A stretch of DNA of 64,000 bases from an uncultured Flavobacteriaceae bacterium (GTDB lineage Bacteria; Bacteroidota; Bacteroidia; Flavobacteriales; Flavobacteriaceae). The notes beneath the pieces are model-generated. The model made no database searches, was not told where the DNA came from, and saw only the letters and a program-made list of their open reading frames with translations. The stretch is from positions 146,074 through 210,073 of the forward strand of contig CAJIZF010000003.1 of assembly GCA_905181835.1 (NCBI GenBank). The letters are read 5' to 3'. Within the stretch, counting starts at the first letter, position 1. Each line of letters begins with the position of its first letter. This document shows positions 1-8,814 of this stretch, in pieces. The translations under genes were made by a program, and so were the position numbers.

Positions 1-295
1 TTACTGAAGATGAGGTAGGATTGGGATAAGCAATAATTTTAAAACCGGGATCATATCCTGGAATACTTAATATTTCTAATTTTAAAGAAGGAACATAACC
101 ATTCCCAATTTGTAAGGACTTGTCCATAGATTGCATATGGCCAATTTGAGCCTCTCCTATATTTTGACGGAGTACTAATGAATTATTTTCAGCCTCAAGA
201 CGACCTCCCATAGCTGATATACTTTGCTTGGAAATAGTTTGTGATGTAACTGATAGTCCAACACAAAAAAATAGTAATAAAAAAATACATCTCAT
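1..295 (-). CDS. Partial secreted protein entering a T9SS sorting domain
   Basis: Reads from an ATG at 295 on the minus strand and runs off the left edge of the window after 98 residues. A hydrophobic signal peptide covers residues 1-19 and ends near VTSQ. A stretch of about 60 residues follows that resembles the short N-terminal region of flavobacterial extracellular proteins. Residues 90-93 read YPNP, the usual opening of a type A C-terminal sorting domain exported by the type IX system. The protein is therefore probably small, with little besides the signal peptide and sorting domain; its function is unknown. The 271 bases between it and the next gene are AT-rich, and I see no gene there. 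Confidence 0.7.
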   Translation of the reverse strand, partial: MRCIFLLLFFCVGLSVTSQTISKQSISAMGGRLEAENNSLVLRQNIGEAQIGHMQSMDKSLQIGNGYVPSLKLEILSIPGYDPGFKIIAYPNPTSSSV

Positions 296-566
296 ACAAC
301 AAAAAATAACAATAATTAATACTAAAAATTTAAATACAAATATAATAATTCCAACTTCAATTATAGATACATAATTGATACATTGATTTATTTTTTACAA
401 TATTTATTATACAATACAATACTATTATAGTCAAAATCCGTTTAACTTTAAAAAGAGTATATCTATCATCTCTACCTAGAATTCTAACTAAAACAATCAT
501 TATCAATGTATTGATTAGCTAATTTAAATTCAATTAAAACTTTCATTAACCCTAATTGAATAAAAG

Positions 567-872
567 ATGATTAAATACAGCTTAATAATATTGTTAGGTA
601 TCAATACAATGCTAGGACAATCCGAAGACAAAATAATGCATACGGTGACTTGTATGGGAATAAGCGCAGCAACCTACACGTTTTTAAGGAATAGAAAACA
701 ACCAGAATTAAAAAGTAGATTTATTTCATTTGCTACTACGATGGCTATAGGAACATTAAAAGAAGTAGTAGATGATAACGCTATCAATAATAATTTTGAC
801 TGGAACGACATGGGAGCAAATGCGCTTGGTGCCTTAAGTTTCCAACTCGTTATTAGCGTTCCGTTAGATTAA
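567..872 (+). CDS. Small YfiM/DUF2279-like membrane-associated protein
   Basis: 101 residues. The N-terminus (residues 1-17) is hydrophobic and could be a signal peptide or anchor ending at GQS. A DK..H element at residues 21-25, a central hydrophobic segment (about 52-63), LKE at 64-66 and a C-terminal DWNDMGANALGA stretch (78-89) match the layout of YfiM-type proteins, where D-K-x-x-H, K-E and D-x-x-A-N-x-x-G recur. The function of that family is not established. It stands alone between a secreted protein and tRNA-Ser and is followed by a hairpin terminator. The family call is from memory of the motif pattern, so it is tentative. Confidence 0.6.
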   Translation: MIKYSLIILLGINTMLGQSEDKIMHTVTCMGISAATYTFLRNRKQPELKSRFISFATTMAIGTLKEVVDDNAINNNFDWNDMGANALGALSFQLVISVPLD

Positions 873-877
873 AAAAA

Positions 878-911
878 AATCGCAACTAACTTTTATTAGA
901 TAGTTACGATT
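878..911. terminator. Bidirectional hairpin terminator
   Basis: AATCGCAACTA (878-888) pairs with TAGTTACGATT (901-911) with one C-A mismatch. A T-run follows on the plus strand, and the A-run at 871-879 gives a T-run on the minus strand. It can end both the small plus-strand gene and the minus-strand tRNA-Ser transcript. Confidence 0.6.
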
Positions 912-919
912 ATTTTTTG

Positions 920-1004
920 CGGAGAAGGAGGGATTCGAACCCCCGGAGGTGTGACCCTCAACAGTTTTCAAGACTGCCGCATTCGACCACTCTGCCACTT
1001 CTCC
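920..1004 (-). tRNA. tRNA-Ser (UGA anticodon)
   Basis: The minus strand reads as an 85-base class II tRNA. The acceptor GGAGAAG pairs with CTTCTCC and the discriminator is G. The anticodon loop CTTGAAA gives anticodon UGA, which reads UCN serine codons. A long variable arm (around GAGGGTCACACCTC) and GGTTCGAATCC in the T arm are visible; the long variable arm is diagnostic for serine. It lies downstream of the glycosyltransferase on the same strand and ends at the hairpin at 878-911. Confidence 0.95.
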
Positions 1005-1077
1005 AATAGCGGTGGCAAATATAAAACGCTTTTTTTATTTATTAAAACTTTGAGCGTTTTTAATTTCAAAAAAAAGC

Positions 1078-2088
1078 CTAGCAAAAAAAGAAAAAATCTA
1101 TATTTTCAATACTTTTTTTTTCTTCAAAATAAGCTCTTATTTCACTTTGAGCTTCCTTATTTGCAACTGTTACAATGCTTTGAGGGTTTTTTATAGACTC
1201 TAATTCATTAAATGATAGCATTTCTTGATTGTAGACAAGTTTGCCAATTTTTTTTGGATTATCACAAATCCAGGTAAAAGGAATATTTTTAGCAATCAAT
1301 ATTTTAGCTAAAGACTTCCCTTTTCTTCCCGCCCCCCATATCACCAATTTTTTTTTTGAATGGTATTCCAATCTTAAAAAATAGTTAGATTTTATATCTA
1401 AAAAAGTGTTGTCGGAGTAATGATCATCTGTTCTGGAGGTTCTGCTAGGGTAATCTCTCCAATAATGTAAAATTTGATTGCACTTTATGGGTTTTAAGCC
1501 TTGCATATAAAAACGAAAAGCTAAATCATAATCTTCTGGATACTCATTAGAAGAAAATGCTTTACAGCGGTCTAAATCCTCTCGGTAAACCATCCAACAA
1601 GGAGACGGAATTACACATTCTTTATAGATATCTTTAAAATTTGTTCCTTTTTCTATTAAAGAATTTAACCATTCTTCATACCTCTTAAAGCCATCCCCTA
1701 ATGGTTTATCTGAAAAGTATTTTACTTTTCCCAAAGCTATATGTCCATGTCCTAAATTTTCTAAATTAGTTTTTAAAACTTTCAATTTATTTAGGCTCAT
1801 TATATCGTCAGAATCCATTCTGGTAATCAAACTTCCAGATGATTTATTATAGGCCAATCTCAACGCTTCTATGATCCCTTTTCCTGAATTCTTAAATACT
1901 TTAATACGCGAATCTTTATTACTATAATTATTTAATATTGAATAACTCTCATCTGTCGAATGATCGTCAATAGCTATTAATTCAAAATTCAATTCATTTT
2001 GATTAACAATGGAGTCTAAACATTCATTTAAAAACAATGCGGTGTTTTTAACAGGCATTAAAATGCTGATGATTAAAGGTGGATTCAT
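1078..2088 (-). CDS. Family 2 glycosyltransferase with C-terminal Rossmann-like domain
   Basis: 336 residues. Residues 7-220 form a GT-A glycosyltransferase domain: nucleotide-sugar strand ending at DDHSTD (41-46), the metal-binding DSDD at 92-95 and a late catalytic ED at 185-186. It would transfer a sugar from a nucleotide donor, probably for surface polysaccharide; donor and acceptor cannot be read. From about residue 247 a second domain starts with VIWGAGRKGK (249-258), a glycine-rich dinucleotide- or nucleotide-binding turn. This fused tail is unusual beside plain GT2 enzymes. The protein ends in a phenylalanine run encoded by a T-rich tract, so the last residues should be treated with care. 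There is no neighbouring polysaccharide operon in the window. Confidence 0.85.
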   Translation of the reverse strand: MNPPLIISILMPVKNTALFLNECLDSIVNQNELNFELIAIDDHSTDESYSILNNYSNKDSRIKVFKNSGKGIIEALRLAYNKSSGSLITRMDSDDIMSLNKLKVLKTNLENLGHGHIALGKVKYFSDKPLGDGFKRYEEWLNSLIEKGTNFKDIYKECVIPSPCWMVYREDLDRCKAFSSNEYPEDYDLAFRFYMQGLKPIKCNQILHYWRDYPSRTSRTDDHYSDNTFLDIKSNYFLRLEYHSKKKLVIWGAGRKGKSLAKILIAKNIPFTWICDNPKKIGKLVYNQEMLSFNELESIKNPQSIVTVANKEAQSEIRAYFEEKKSIENIDFFFFC

Positions 2089-2187
2089 GATTGTAAATAT
2101 AGAGACAATAATTAAATTTAAATTTCACATAACTTTTACAAATAAATTTAAGATATACTGTATATTGAGCTTTTTAAACTTTTAAAT

Positions 2188-3192
2188 ATGACACGATTTC
2201 TTTTCTTACTCGCTTTTACATTGAATGTATCCTGCAATACAGCACAAAATACCCAGTCTACAAAAAAGACCACAGAGGATTACGCCAAGACCATTACCTC
2301 CGAGGCCTTAAAAACTCACTTGTATACCTTTGCTGGGGACCAAATGGAAGGAAGAATGACGGGTGAAAACGGAAATAATAAAGCGGCAGAATACTTGAGA
2401 AATTTTTATATCGATCACGGAATTGACGCTCCTATCGAAGAAAAAAATTATTACCAACCGATTCCTGCTTCCTATTTTAAAGGAGGTTCTAAAGGAAATC
2501 CTTCTCAAAATGTGGTCGCAATGATAAAAGGTTCTGAAAAACCAGAAGAAATTATAGTACTTTCAGCACACTACGATCATGTAGGTACCGAAAATGGGGA
2601 GATTTTTAACGGTGCAGATGATGACGGAAGTGGAACGGTATCTTTAATAGAAATTGCCAAGGCATTTCAACAAGCTAAAAATGAAGGAAATGGTCCCAAA
2701 AGATCTATTTTGTTTTTACATGTAACTGGAGAAGAAATAGGATTGTATGGATCAAGGTATTATACTGAAAATCCATTATTCCCGCTAGCCAATACAATAA
2801 CAAACTTAAATGTAGATATGATTGGTAGGATTGGTTCTGAAAAGGAAGGAAATGATAATTACATCTATCTTATAGGTAGCGACAAATTAAGCCAAGGTCT
2901 GCACGATTTGTCGGAGGCTGTAAATAAAAAATACGTCAACTTAGAGTTAGATTATACGTATAATGATGACAATGATCCCAATCGTTTTTATTACAGAAGT
3001 GATCATTATAACTTTGCTAAAAATAATATCCCAGTTATTTTTTATTTCAACGGAACTCACGAAGATTACCACCAAGCATCTGATACACCCGAAAAAATAA
3101 ATTATGAATTATTAGCAAAGAGGTCTAAGCTAATATTTTTTACCGCATGGGAAATTGCTAATCAAGAAGAGCGCATCAAAGTAAATCCATAA
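2188..3192 (+). CDS. M28 family zinc aminopeptidase lipoprotein
   Basis: 334 residues. The signal peptide ends in the lipobox NVSC with Cys16 as the lipidation site, so it is probably an envelope lipoprotein. The M28 co-catalytic zinc ligands are present: His128 in SAHYDHVG, bridging Asp145 in GADDDGSG, catalytic Glu182 with ligand Glu183 in TGEEIGLYGS, Asp210 in NVDMIGR and His295 in DYHQASDTPEKI. It should release N-terminal residues from peptides, fitting a protein-degrading marine heterotroph. It is a single-gene unit; the hairpin at 3259-3280 downstream could also stop this transcript. Confidence 0.9.
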   Translation: MTRFLFLLAFTLNVSCNTAQNTQSTKKTTEDYAKTITSEALKTHLYTFAGDQMEGRMTGENGNNKAAEYLRNFYIDHGIDAPIEEKNYYQPIPASYFKGGSKGNPSQNVVAMIKGSEKPEEIIVLSAHYDHVGTENGEIFNGADDDGSGTVSLIEIAKAFQQAKNEGNGPKRSILFLHVTGEEIGLYGSRYYTENPLFPLANTITNLNVDMIGRIGSEKEGNDNYIYLIGSDKLSQGLHDLSEAVNKKYVNLELDYTYNDDNDPNRFYYRSDHYNFAKNNIPVIFYFNGTHEDYHQASDTPEKINYELLAKRSKLIFFTAWEIANQEERIKVNP

Positions 3193-3252
3193 AATGGATT
3201 TAAAATAATTCTACGGATTTCTACCGTTAGATTCTTTTTTGATTGATTCCAC

Positions 3253-3280
3253 AAAAAAAGCTTCTCTTTTCAGAGAAGCT
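3253..3280 (-). terminator. Terminator of tRNA-His
   Basis: A perfect 9-bp stem AGCTTCTCT (3259-3267) and AGAGAAGCT (3272-3280) with a 4-base loop. On the minus strand it is followed by seven T, making a textbook intrinsic terminator just 3' of tRNA-His. Confidence 0.8.
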
Positions 3281-3290
3281 GTTGTTTTTG

Positions 3291-3365
3291 GGTGGAAGAC
3301 GGGATTCGAACCCGCGACCCTCGGTACCACAAACCGATGCTCTAACCAACTGAGCTACAACCACC
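3291..3365 (-). tRNA. tRNA-His (GUG anticodon)
   Basis: The minus strand reads GGTGGTTGTAGCTC at the 5' end, with an anticodon arm CGGTTTGTGGTACCG giving GUG, and T arm GGTTCGAATCC. The extra 5' G (position -1) opposite discriminator C, the histidine identity element, is encoded. The acceptor stem as written has two U-U oppositions (positions 5-68 and 6-67), because the 3' strand reads CTTCCAC rather than CAACCAC. It is followed by a strong terminator. Confidence 0.9.
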
Positions 3366-3441
3366 ATTTTAGATTCGCTTTAAAAGCGGTTGCAAATATA
3401 AATGATTTACAACGTCCTCGCAATATAGAGCGTCAAGAATT

Positions 3442-4161
3442 TTAAATTAAATCAGATAAGGATTTTACGGCAACATAACGTTCAACGTTATAACCTTCTG
3501 CATGTTCAACTCCTATTAATCTTCCTAAATCTTGTGCTCTATAACTAATACTATCCTTAAAATTTGTTGTTGATATAGGAGTTATTGGCTCGCTAGAGCC
3601 TCTTTGGTGAAATTGTGTTTTGTAAGCAAATACTGCTTCTAATTTTTTATCTAAATATCCTGATACATCGACCACAAAATCAGGTTCAACATTTTTCCAT
3701 TGCATATAATGATAAACTTTACTAGGTCGCCATGGTTTTTGCAACACTCCTTTTTCGTCTTCTGTTATTATCTTTTGCAGTCCACTTAAAAAACAAGAAT
3801 GACTTGTTAAGTCACTAGCTTTAGGATGGTCAATATGACGATCATCAAAAGCATTGCATAAAATAATATCGGGTTGGTATTTTCTAATTTGTGAAATAAG
3901 CTTCATTTGGTGCTCTTTATCATTGATAAAAAAACCATCTGCAAAACCCATATTGATTCTAAAACTAGCACCTAATATTTTTTTTGCATTTTCAGCTTCC
4001 TCGTCTCTAGTTTCTGCAGTTCCTCTAGTACCTAACTCTCCTCTTGTTAAATCTATAATTCCAACAGTGCGCCCTTGAGCAATTTCTTTTGCCAGGGTTG
4101 CTCCTGCTCCTAATTCAATATCGTCGGGATGTGCACCGATAGCTAGTATATCTATTTTCAT
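3442..4161 (-). CDS. bshB1: Bacillithiol biosynthesis deacetylase BshB1
   Basis: 239 residues, the usual length for the family. The zinc motif AHPDDIE at residues 10-16 (His11, Asp13, Asp14) and the third ligand region DDRHIDH (106-112) place it in the LmbE/PIG-L N-deacetylases, and the LTRGELGTRGT segment (38-48) is typical of BshB1. It removes the acetyl group from N-acetylglucosaminyl-malate so that cysteine can be added to form the low-molecular-weight thiol bacillithiol. It lies 12 bases after a trans-sulfuration enzyme on the same strand, which suggests co-expression and fits a need for cysteine. Confidence 0.9.
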   Translation of the reverse strand: MKIDILAIGAHPDDIELGAGATLAKEIAQGRTVGIIDLTRGELGTRGTAETRDEEAENAKKILGASFRINMGFADGFFINDKEHQMKLISQIRKYQPDIILCNAFDDRHIDHPKASDLTSHSCFLSGLQKIITEDEKGVLQKPWRPSKVYHYMQWKNVEPDFVVDVSGYLDKKLEAVFAYKTQFHQRGSSEPITPISTTNFKDSISYRAQDLGRLIGVEHAEGYNVERYVAVKSLSDLI

Positions 4162-4173
4162 TATTTATTTTAT

Positions 4174-5325
4174 TTAGTTACTTTTAGTAAAAGCTTGTTT
4201 TAAATCTAGAATTAAATCGTCGGAATCTTCTATCCCTACTGAAAGTCTTAATAAACCCTCGCTTATTCCTTGCTTTTTGCGTTCTTCTTCTCCTAATAAT
4301 GCATGGGAAGCTTTTGATGGCGCTAATATAGTAGACTCCACTCCTGCTAGACTCATGGAAGGTTTTATAAGTCGTAAAGAATTTAAAAAGGTTTTTCCAT
4401 TTATTGATTTTTCCAATTCAAACGATAGCATTCCAGTATAGCCGTTCATTTGTTTTTTTGCGATGCTATGATTGGGATGCGATTTTAAACCAGGATAAAA
4501 AACTTGACTTACCAATGGGTTTTCTGTCAACCATTCGGCAATTATTTTAGCATTATTATTTTGTGCTCTTACTCGCAATGCCAAAGTTTTCATACTTCGC
4601 TCCAGTAGCCATACTGCATATTCACTCAAACTTCCTCCTAAATTTTTTGCTAAATTCCAAATTTGATCAATATGTGCTTGCGATGAAGCGATAGCACCTG
4701 CACAAATATCACTGTGACCTCCTAAATATTTGGTAGCACTGTGAATTACTACATCAATTCCAAAATCTATTGGAGTTTGATTGATGGGAGAAGCAAATGT
4801 ATTATCAATTAAACTTATTAAACCATTATCTTTTGCTAATCTCGAAATCATCGTTAAATCTGTAATTTTCATCAATGGATTGGATGGGGTTTCCACATAA
4901 ATTACTCGTGTATTTTTTTTTATTTTTGATTTAAAATCCTCCTCTAAAAAACCATCGGTAAAGTCATATTCAATTCCATATTTAGGAAATTCTTCCACAA
5001 TAAAATTATAAGTACCCCCATAAATAGTTTGTTGAACCACCACATGATCTCCTTTTTTTAAATAGGCTAAAAGTGCCGTACTAACCGCAGCCATTCCACT
5101 ACTTAAAATGAGTCCAGCTTCTGTTTTTTCTAAAGCAGCAATTTTTTTACACAATGCTTCTTGGTTTGGTGTATTAAAATATCTTGGATATCTTGATACT
5201 TCAACATTTTCATACGCATAGGAATTCGACATAAAAAGAGGAGAAATTGCTCCTTTGTACTGTTCATCTTTCACTTCGCCTATGTGAGTACAAATGGTGT
5301 TAATACCCATGCTTTTATTTTTCAT
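4174..5325 (-). CDS. PLP-dependent trans-sulfuration enzyme (Cys/Met metabolism family)
   Basis: 383 residues. The fold-type I PLP motif SATKYLGGHSD is at 196-206, with Lys199 the Schiff-base lysine and Asp174 in LIDNTF contacting the pyridine nitrogen; SSGMAA (75-80) lies in the cofactor phosphate region. Family members include cystathionine gamma-synthase, cystathionine gamma-lyase and methionine gamma-lyase. The sequence alone does not separate these, and no metabolic neighbour decides it apart from bshB1 downstream, which favours a cysteine-related role. A start at Met6 is also possible. It is divergent from hutI, with about 60 bases between them for both promoters. Confidence 0.85.
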   Translation of the reverse strand: MKNKSMGINTICTHIGEVKDEQYKGAISPLFMSNSYAYENVEVSRYPRYFNTPNQEALCKKIAALEKTEAGLILSSGMAAVSTALLAYLKKGDHVVVQQTIYGGTYNFIVEEFPKYGIEYDFTDGFLEEDFKSKIKKNTRVIYVETPSNPLMKITDLTMISRLAKDNGLISLIDNTFASPINQTPIDFGIDVVIHSATKYLGGHSDICAGAIASSQAHIDQIWNLAKNLGGSLSEYAVWLLERSMKTLALRVRAQNNNAKIIAEWLTENPLVSQVFYPGLKSHPNHSIAKKQMNGYTGMLSFELEKSINGKTFLNSLRLIKPSMSLAGVESTILAPSKASHALLGEEERKKQGISEGLLRLSVGIEDSDDLILDLKQAFTKSN

Positions 5326-5416
5326 TTTACAGATTTTAAGTCGTTAAATTTATTAAATACTTGAGAGGTTTGCTATCTTTATGCAATGAAAATTTTACTT
5401 ACCTCATATCAAAGAG

Positions 5417-6625
5417 TTGCTTCAAGTCCGTGACACACCTGTCGATAGACTATGTGGTACTCAAATGAAAACACTGCCAACTATAAAGAATGCGTGGCTT
5501 TACTTAGTCAATAATAAAATCCATGATTATGGTACAATGGATTCCATACCCAATTTAGACGCTGACAAAATTATTAATTGTAGCGGAAGCATCGTTTTAC
5601 CAACTTGGTGTGATTCTCATAGTCATCTTGTATATGCCGGTAATAGAGAACAAGAATTTGTAGATCGAATAAATGGTCTTTCTTATCAAGAAATAGCGGC
5701 CAATGGTGGTGGAATAATTCATAGTGCAAAAAAACTTCAGGCGACCTCTGAACAAGACTTATTCACTCAATCTGAAAATCGTTTAAATCAAGTAATGAAT
5801 TTAGGCACAGGTGCTATCGAAATAAAATCAGGCTACGGTCTTACCCTCGATGCAGAGCTAAAGATGCTTAAAGTCGCCAAACAACTAGGAGAAAAACATC
5901 CTATTAAAGTGAAAACTACTTTTTTAGGGGCGCATGCAGTACCTCCAGAATTTAAGAACAACAAACAAGGATACTTAGATCACATTTGTAATGATATGTT
6001 GCCCAGAGTGGCAGAAGAAAAGCTAGCTACGTATGTAGATATTTTTTGTGAAAAGGGTTATTTTTCTGTAGCCGATACGCACCAATTATTAAAAGAGGCT
6101 AAAAAATATAATTTAATACCAAAAATACATGTCAATCAATTCAATGCAATTGGAGGTGTCGCAGAAGGTGTAAAACACCAGGCACTTAGTGTAGATCATT
6201 TAGAGGTATTAACCGATGATGATATTTTAGCTTTAAAAGGATCTATAACTATGCCAGTAGCTTTACCTTCCTGCTCCTATTTTTTAGGCATCCCTTACAC
6301 TCCTGCTAGGAAAATTATTGATGCTGGGTTACCATTAGCACTTGCTACAGATTACAATCCAGGCTCGACCCCTAGCGGTAATATGAATTTTGTGGTAGCT
6401 ACCGCATGTATAAAAATGAAATTAACACCAGAAGAAGCGATTAATGCTGCTACGATCAACGGAGCTTATGCAATGGGGCTTAGTGGCAGTCATGGTAGTA
6501 TCAGTAAGGGGAAAAATGCTAGTGTAATTATTACCAAAGAAATTCCATCCTATAGCTATTTACCATATGCTTTTGGAAGTAACTTAATTCAACAGGTGAT
6601 CATTAATGGTCAGTTGATTCTCTAA
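5417..6625 (+). CDS. hutI: Imidazolonepropionase HutI, N-terminus frame-broken
   Basis: Third enzyme of histidine degradation, opening imidazolonepropionate to N-formimino-glutamate. The amidohydrolase metal motif CDSHSH is at residues 65-70 counted from the TTG at 5417; HVNQFNAIGG, the basic THF/substrate-pocket region and ATDYNPGSTPS follow in normal order. The TTG start is probably not the real one. An ATG at 5386 opens with MKILLT in another frame, while the codons just before 5417 read IKELLQVRD, a typical HutI continuation. One extra base between about 5392 and 5407 would join them to a normal 412-residue protein. ftcD follows 53 bases later, so the two are likely co-transcribed. Confidence 0.9.
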   Translation: MLQVRDTPVDRLCGTQMKTLPTIKNAWLYLVNNKIHDYGTMDSIPNLDADKIINCSGSIVLPTWCDSHSHLVYAGNREQEFVDRINGLSYQEIAANGGGIIHSAKKLQATSEQDLFTQSENRLNQVMNLGTGAIEIKSGYGLTLDAELKMLKVAKQLGEKHPIKVKTTFLGAHAVPPEFKNNKQGYLDHICNDMLPRVAEEKLATYVDIFCEKGYFSVADTHQLLKEAKKYNLIPKIHVNQFNAIGGVAEGVKHQALSVDHLEVLTDDDILALKGSITMPVALPSCSYFLGIPYTPARKIIDAGLPLALATDYNPGSTPSGNMNFVVATACIKMKLTPEEAINAATINGAYAMGLSGSHGSISKGKNASVIITKEIPSYSYLPYAFGSNLIQQVIINGQLIL

Positions 6626-6678
6626 ATTTATAAACCAATAACATTAATTATTTAAGATTAGTATTTAATAAATAACAG

Positions 6679-8370
6679 ATGCAAAAACAACTCATAGAAT
6701 GTGTTCCAAATATTAGTGAAGGTCGTGATTCAAAAATTATAGAAATCGTATCGAAAATCGTTGAAACAGTCGAAGGGGTGACACTTCTAGATGTCGATCC
6801 TGGAAAGGCAACTAACCGGACCGTTATTACCTTTGTAGGAGAACCTCAGTTAGTTATTGAGGCAGCTTTTCGATTGATTAAGAAAGCAGCAGAGCTTATC
6901 GACATGAGTAAACATACTGGAGAACACCCACGTTTTGGTGCTACGGATGTTTGTCCGCTTGTTCCTATTTCTGGAATTAGTCTGGAAGAAACCGCTCAAT
7001 ATGCACATCAATTAGGAGAACGAGTTGGAAAAGAATTAGGAATTCCTGGTTATTTCTATGAAAATGCTGCTAGAGAAGAGAAAAGGAAAAATCTTGCAAA
7101 TTGCAGAAGTGGCGAATACGAGGGGCTATCTGCTAAATTATCAGATCCCGATTGGAAACCTGATTTTGGTTCTGCTAAATACAACAACGAGGTAGCAAAA
7201 ACAGGTGCCATCGCAATATCTGCTCGTGACTTTTTAATTGCTTATAATGTAAATTTAAATACCACTTCAACTCGAAGAGCAAACGCAATAGCTTTTGATA
7301 TTCGAGAAGCAGGTAGAATTAAAAGAGATGGAAATCCGATTACTGGTAAAAAAATATTAGACGCTAACGGAGAACCCGAACGAGTACCCGGAAAACTTAA
7401 AGCCGTGAAAGGAATCGGTTGGTTTATCGATGAATACGGAATTGCTCAAATATCTTACAACCTAACCAATATATCGATTACTTCCATGCATGAAGCTTTT
7501 GATGAAAGTTGTAAAGCAGCATTGGCAAGAGGAATTAGAGTAACAGGTTCTGAGATAATTGGATTAATCCCACTACAAGCAATGTTGGATGCAGCCGATT
7601 ATTATTTAATCAAACAAAAACGATCTCTAGGAATTTCAGAAAGTGAAAAGATAAAAATTGCTGTTAAATCTCTAGGATTAGATGACTTAAAACCTTTTCA
7701 TCCAGAGGAAAAGATCATCGAGTATATGTTAGAAAATGATAAAAAAAAATTAATTGATTTTAAATTAAATGATTTTGCAGACGAAACTGCTGGAGAGTCT
7801 ATGGCTCCGGGTGGTGGTTCTATTTCGGCATATGTTGGAGCTCTCGGAGTTTCTTTAGGAACCATGGTAGCTAATTTGTCTGCCCACAAGGCTGGCTGGG
7901 ATGAACGCTGGGAATTTTTCTCAGATTGGGCTATAAAAGGTCAGGAATATAAAGAGCAGCTTTTATTTTTAGTTGATGAAGACACCAATGCTTTTAATAA
8001 AATTATCGATGGTTTTAGAATGCCTAAGGATACTGATTTAGAAAAGAAAATTAGGTTAGACGCCATAGAAAATGCTACCAAATATGCAACCGAAATTCCA
8101 TTTAAAGTAATGGAGACCTCCTTTCAATCAATGGAGATTATGCAAGCTATGCTAAAGGATGGTTTAAAAAATTCACTATCCGATGCAGGAGTTGGAGTAC
8201 TTTGTGCCAGAGCGGCTGTAATTGGAGCTTACTTTAATGTTCGAATTAATGCTAAAGACATTAAAGACAGGGATTTTGCAACTGTTATTTTAAATAAAGC
8301 TGCCACTATTTATAAAAAAACTATTGCATTAGAACAAGAAACTATTTCTTTTATCGATTCACAAATGTAA
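6679..8370 (+). CDS. ftcD: Bifunctional glutamate formimidoyltransferase / formimidoyl-THF cyclodeaminase
   Basis: 563 residues. Residues 1-310 form the formiminotransferase, opening with ECVPNISEGRD and carrying HTGEHPRFGATD (79-90), whose His83 matches the catalytic histidine of the family. After a linker, residues 345-560 form the cyclodeaminase, with the GESMAPGGGSISAY signature near 373-386. It moves the formimino group from formiminoglutamate to tetrahydrofolate and releases ammonia, giving methenyl-THF. The two-domain fusion, as in vertebrates, is common in Bacteroidota. It directly follows hutI and supplies glutamate and one-carbon units from histidine. hutH and hutU are not in this window. 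Confidence 0.95.
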   Translation: MQKQLIECVPNISEGRDSKIIEIVSKIVETVEGVTLLDVDPGKATNRTVITFVGEPQLVIEAAFRLIKKAAELIDMSKHTGEHPRFGATDVCPLVPISGISLEETAQYAHQLGERVGKELGIPGYFYENAAREEKRKNLANCRSGEYEGLSAKLSDPDWKPDFGSAKYNNEVAKTGAIAISARDFLIAYNVNLNTTSTRRANAIAFDIREAGRIKRDGNPITGKKILDANGEPERVPGKLKAVKGIGWFIDEYGIAQISYNLTNISITSMHEAFDESCKAALARGIRVTGSEIIGLIPLQAMLDAADYYLIKQKRSLGISESEKIKIAVKSLGLDDLKPFHPEEKIIEYMLENDKKKLIDFKLNDFADETAGESMAPGGGSISAYVGALGVSLGTMVANLSAHKAGWDERWEFFSDWAIKGQEYKEQLLFLVDEDTNAFNKIIDGFRMPKDTDLEKKIRLDAIENATKYATEIPFKVMETSFQSMEIMQAMLKDGLKNSLSDAGVGVLCARAAVIGAYFNVRINAKDIKDRDFATVILNKAATIYKKTIALEQETISFIDSQM

Positions 8371-8386
8371 TGGTGACGTTCGGGTT

Positions 8387-8812
8387 TTAAACATCATAAT
8401 AATCTAATTTTAGATGATTTATTTTCATATCTATCATCTTGGCTAAGAATTTTTTGTTATTTCGATAATTTCTATTTTTCTTAAACTTTATAAAATGACC
8501 ATTTGAATGTATGCTAAATCTTTTATTACTATAAGTGACAAGACGGTAATAAGGTACAATCCATGAATAACGGTCTAATTTATTACCAAAATGAATAATG
8601 ATTCCCTTATCTCGTAACTCAATATTGGCATAACTTATTGAATTGGGGTGAAGATTTTCGGGTTTTAATTGTGTACTTAATTCTTCTATAATTAATCGAC
8701 TCGAACCAACACCTCGCATTTTAATTTTTCTAAAAAGTGAATAAGGAGGTCCGACTGAAAGGGCACTTTCTTTTGAGTAGTCTTTATTTTTGTAGGTCGT
8801 ATTAAAAAGCAT
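8387..8812 (-). CDS. Uncharacterised 141-residue protein at the end of the photolyase operon
   Basis: No family recognised. It is soluble, basic and rich in aromatic residues, with no signal peptide or membrane helix. The middle part alternates strands (ISYANIELRD, GIIIHFG, WIVPYYRLVTY, RFSIHSNGHFIKF) and ends in a short helix, a pattern that could fit a small PH-like beta-barrel; this is inference only. It starts 2 bases after the stop of the FeS-BCP-like photolyase and is the last gene of a run with almost no spacing, so it is almost certainly co-translated with the light-related genes. Its role there is unknown. Confidence 0.7.
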   Translation of the reverse strand: MLFNTTYKNKDYSKESALSVGPPYSLFRKIKMRGVGSSRLIIEELSTQLKPENLHPNSISYANIELRDKGIIIHFGNKLDRYSWIVPYYRLVTYSNKRFSIHSNGHFIKFKKNRNYRNNKKFLAKMIDMKINHLKLDYYDV

Positions 8813-8814
8813 TG

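Noticed and set aside
1023-1060. AAAACGCT...AGCGTTTT inverted repeat after the glycosyltransferase
   Set aside because: 8-bp stem with a 22-base AT-rich loop and no proper T-run; tRNA-Ser follows in the same direction, so it is unlikely to be a terminator.
951-1196. Open frame across tRNA-Ser
   Set aside because: It runs through the tRNA and the antisense of the glycosyltransferase end; no signal, start context or family.
3239-3445. Open frame across tRNA-His
   Set aside because: It covers the terminator and the tRNA; coding is not plausible.
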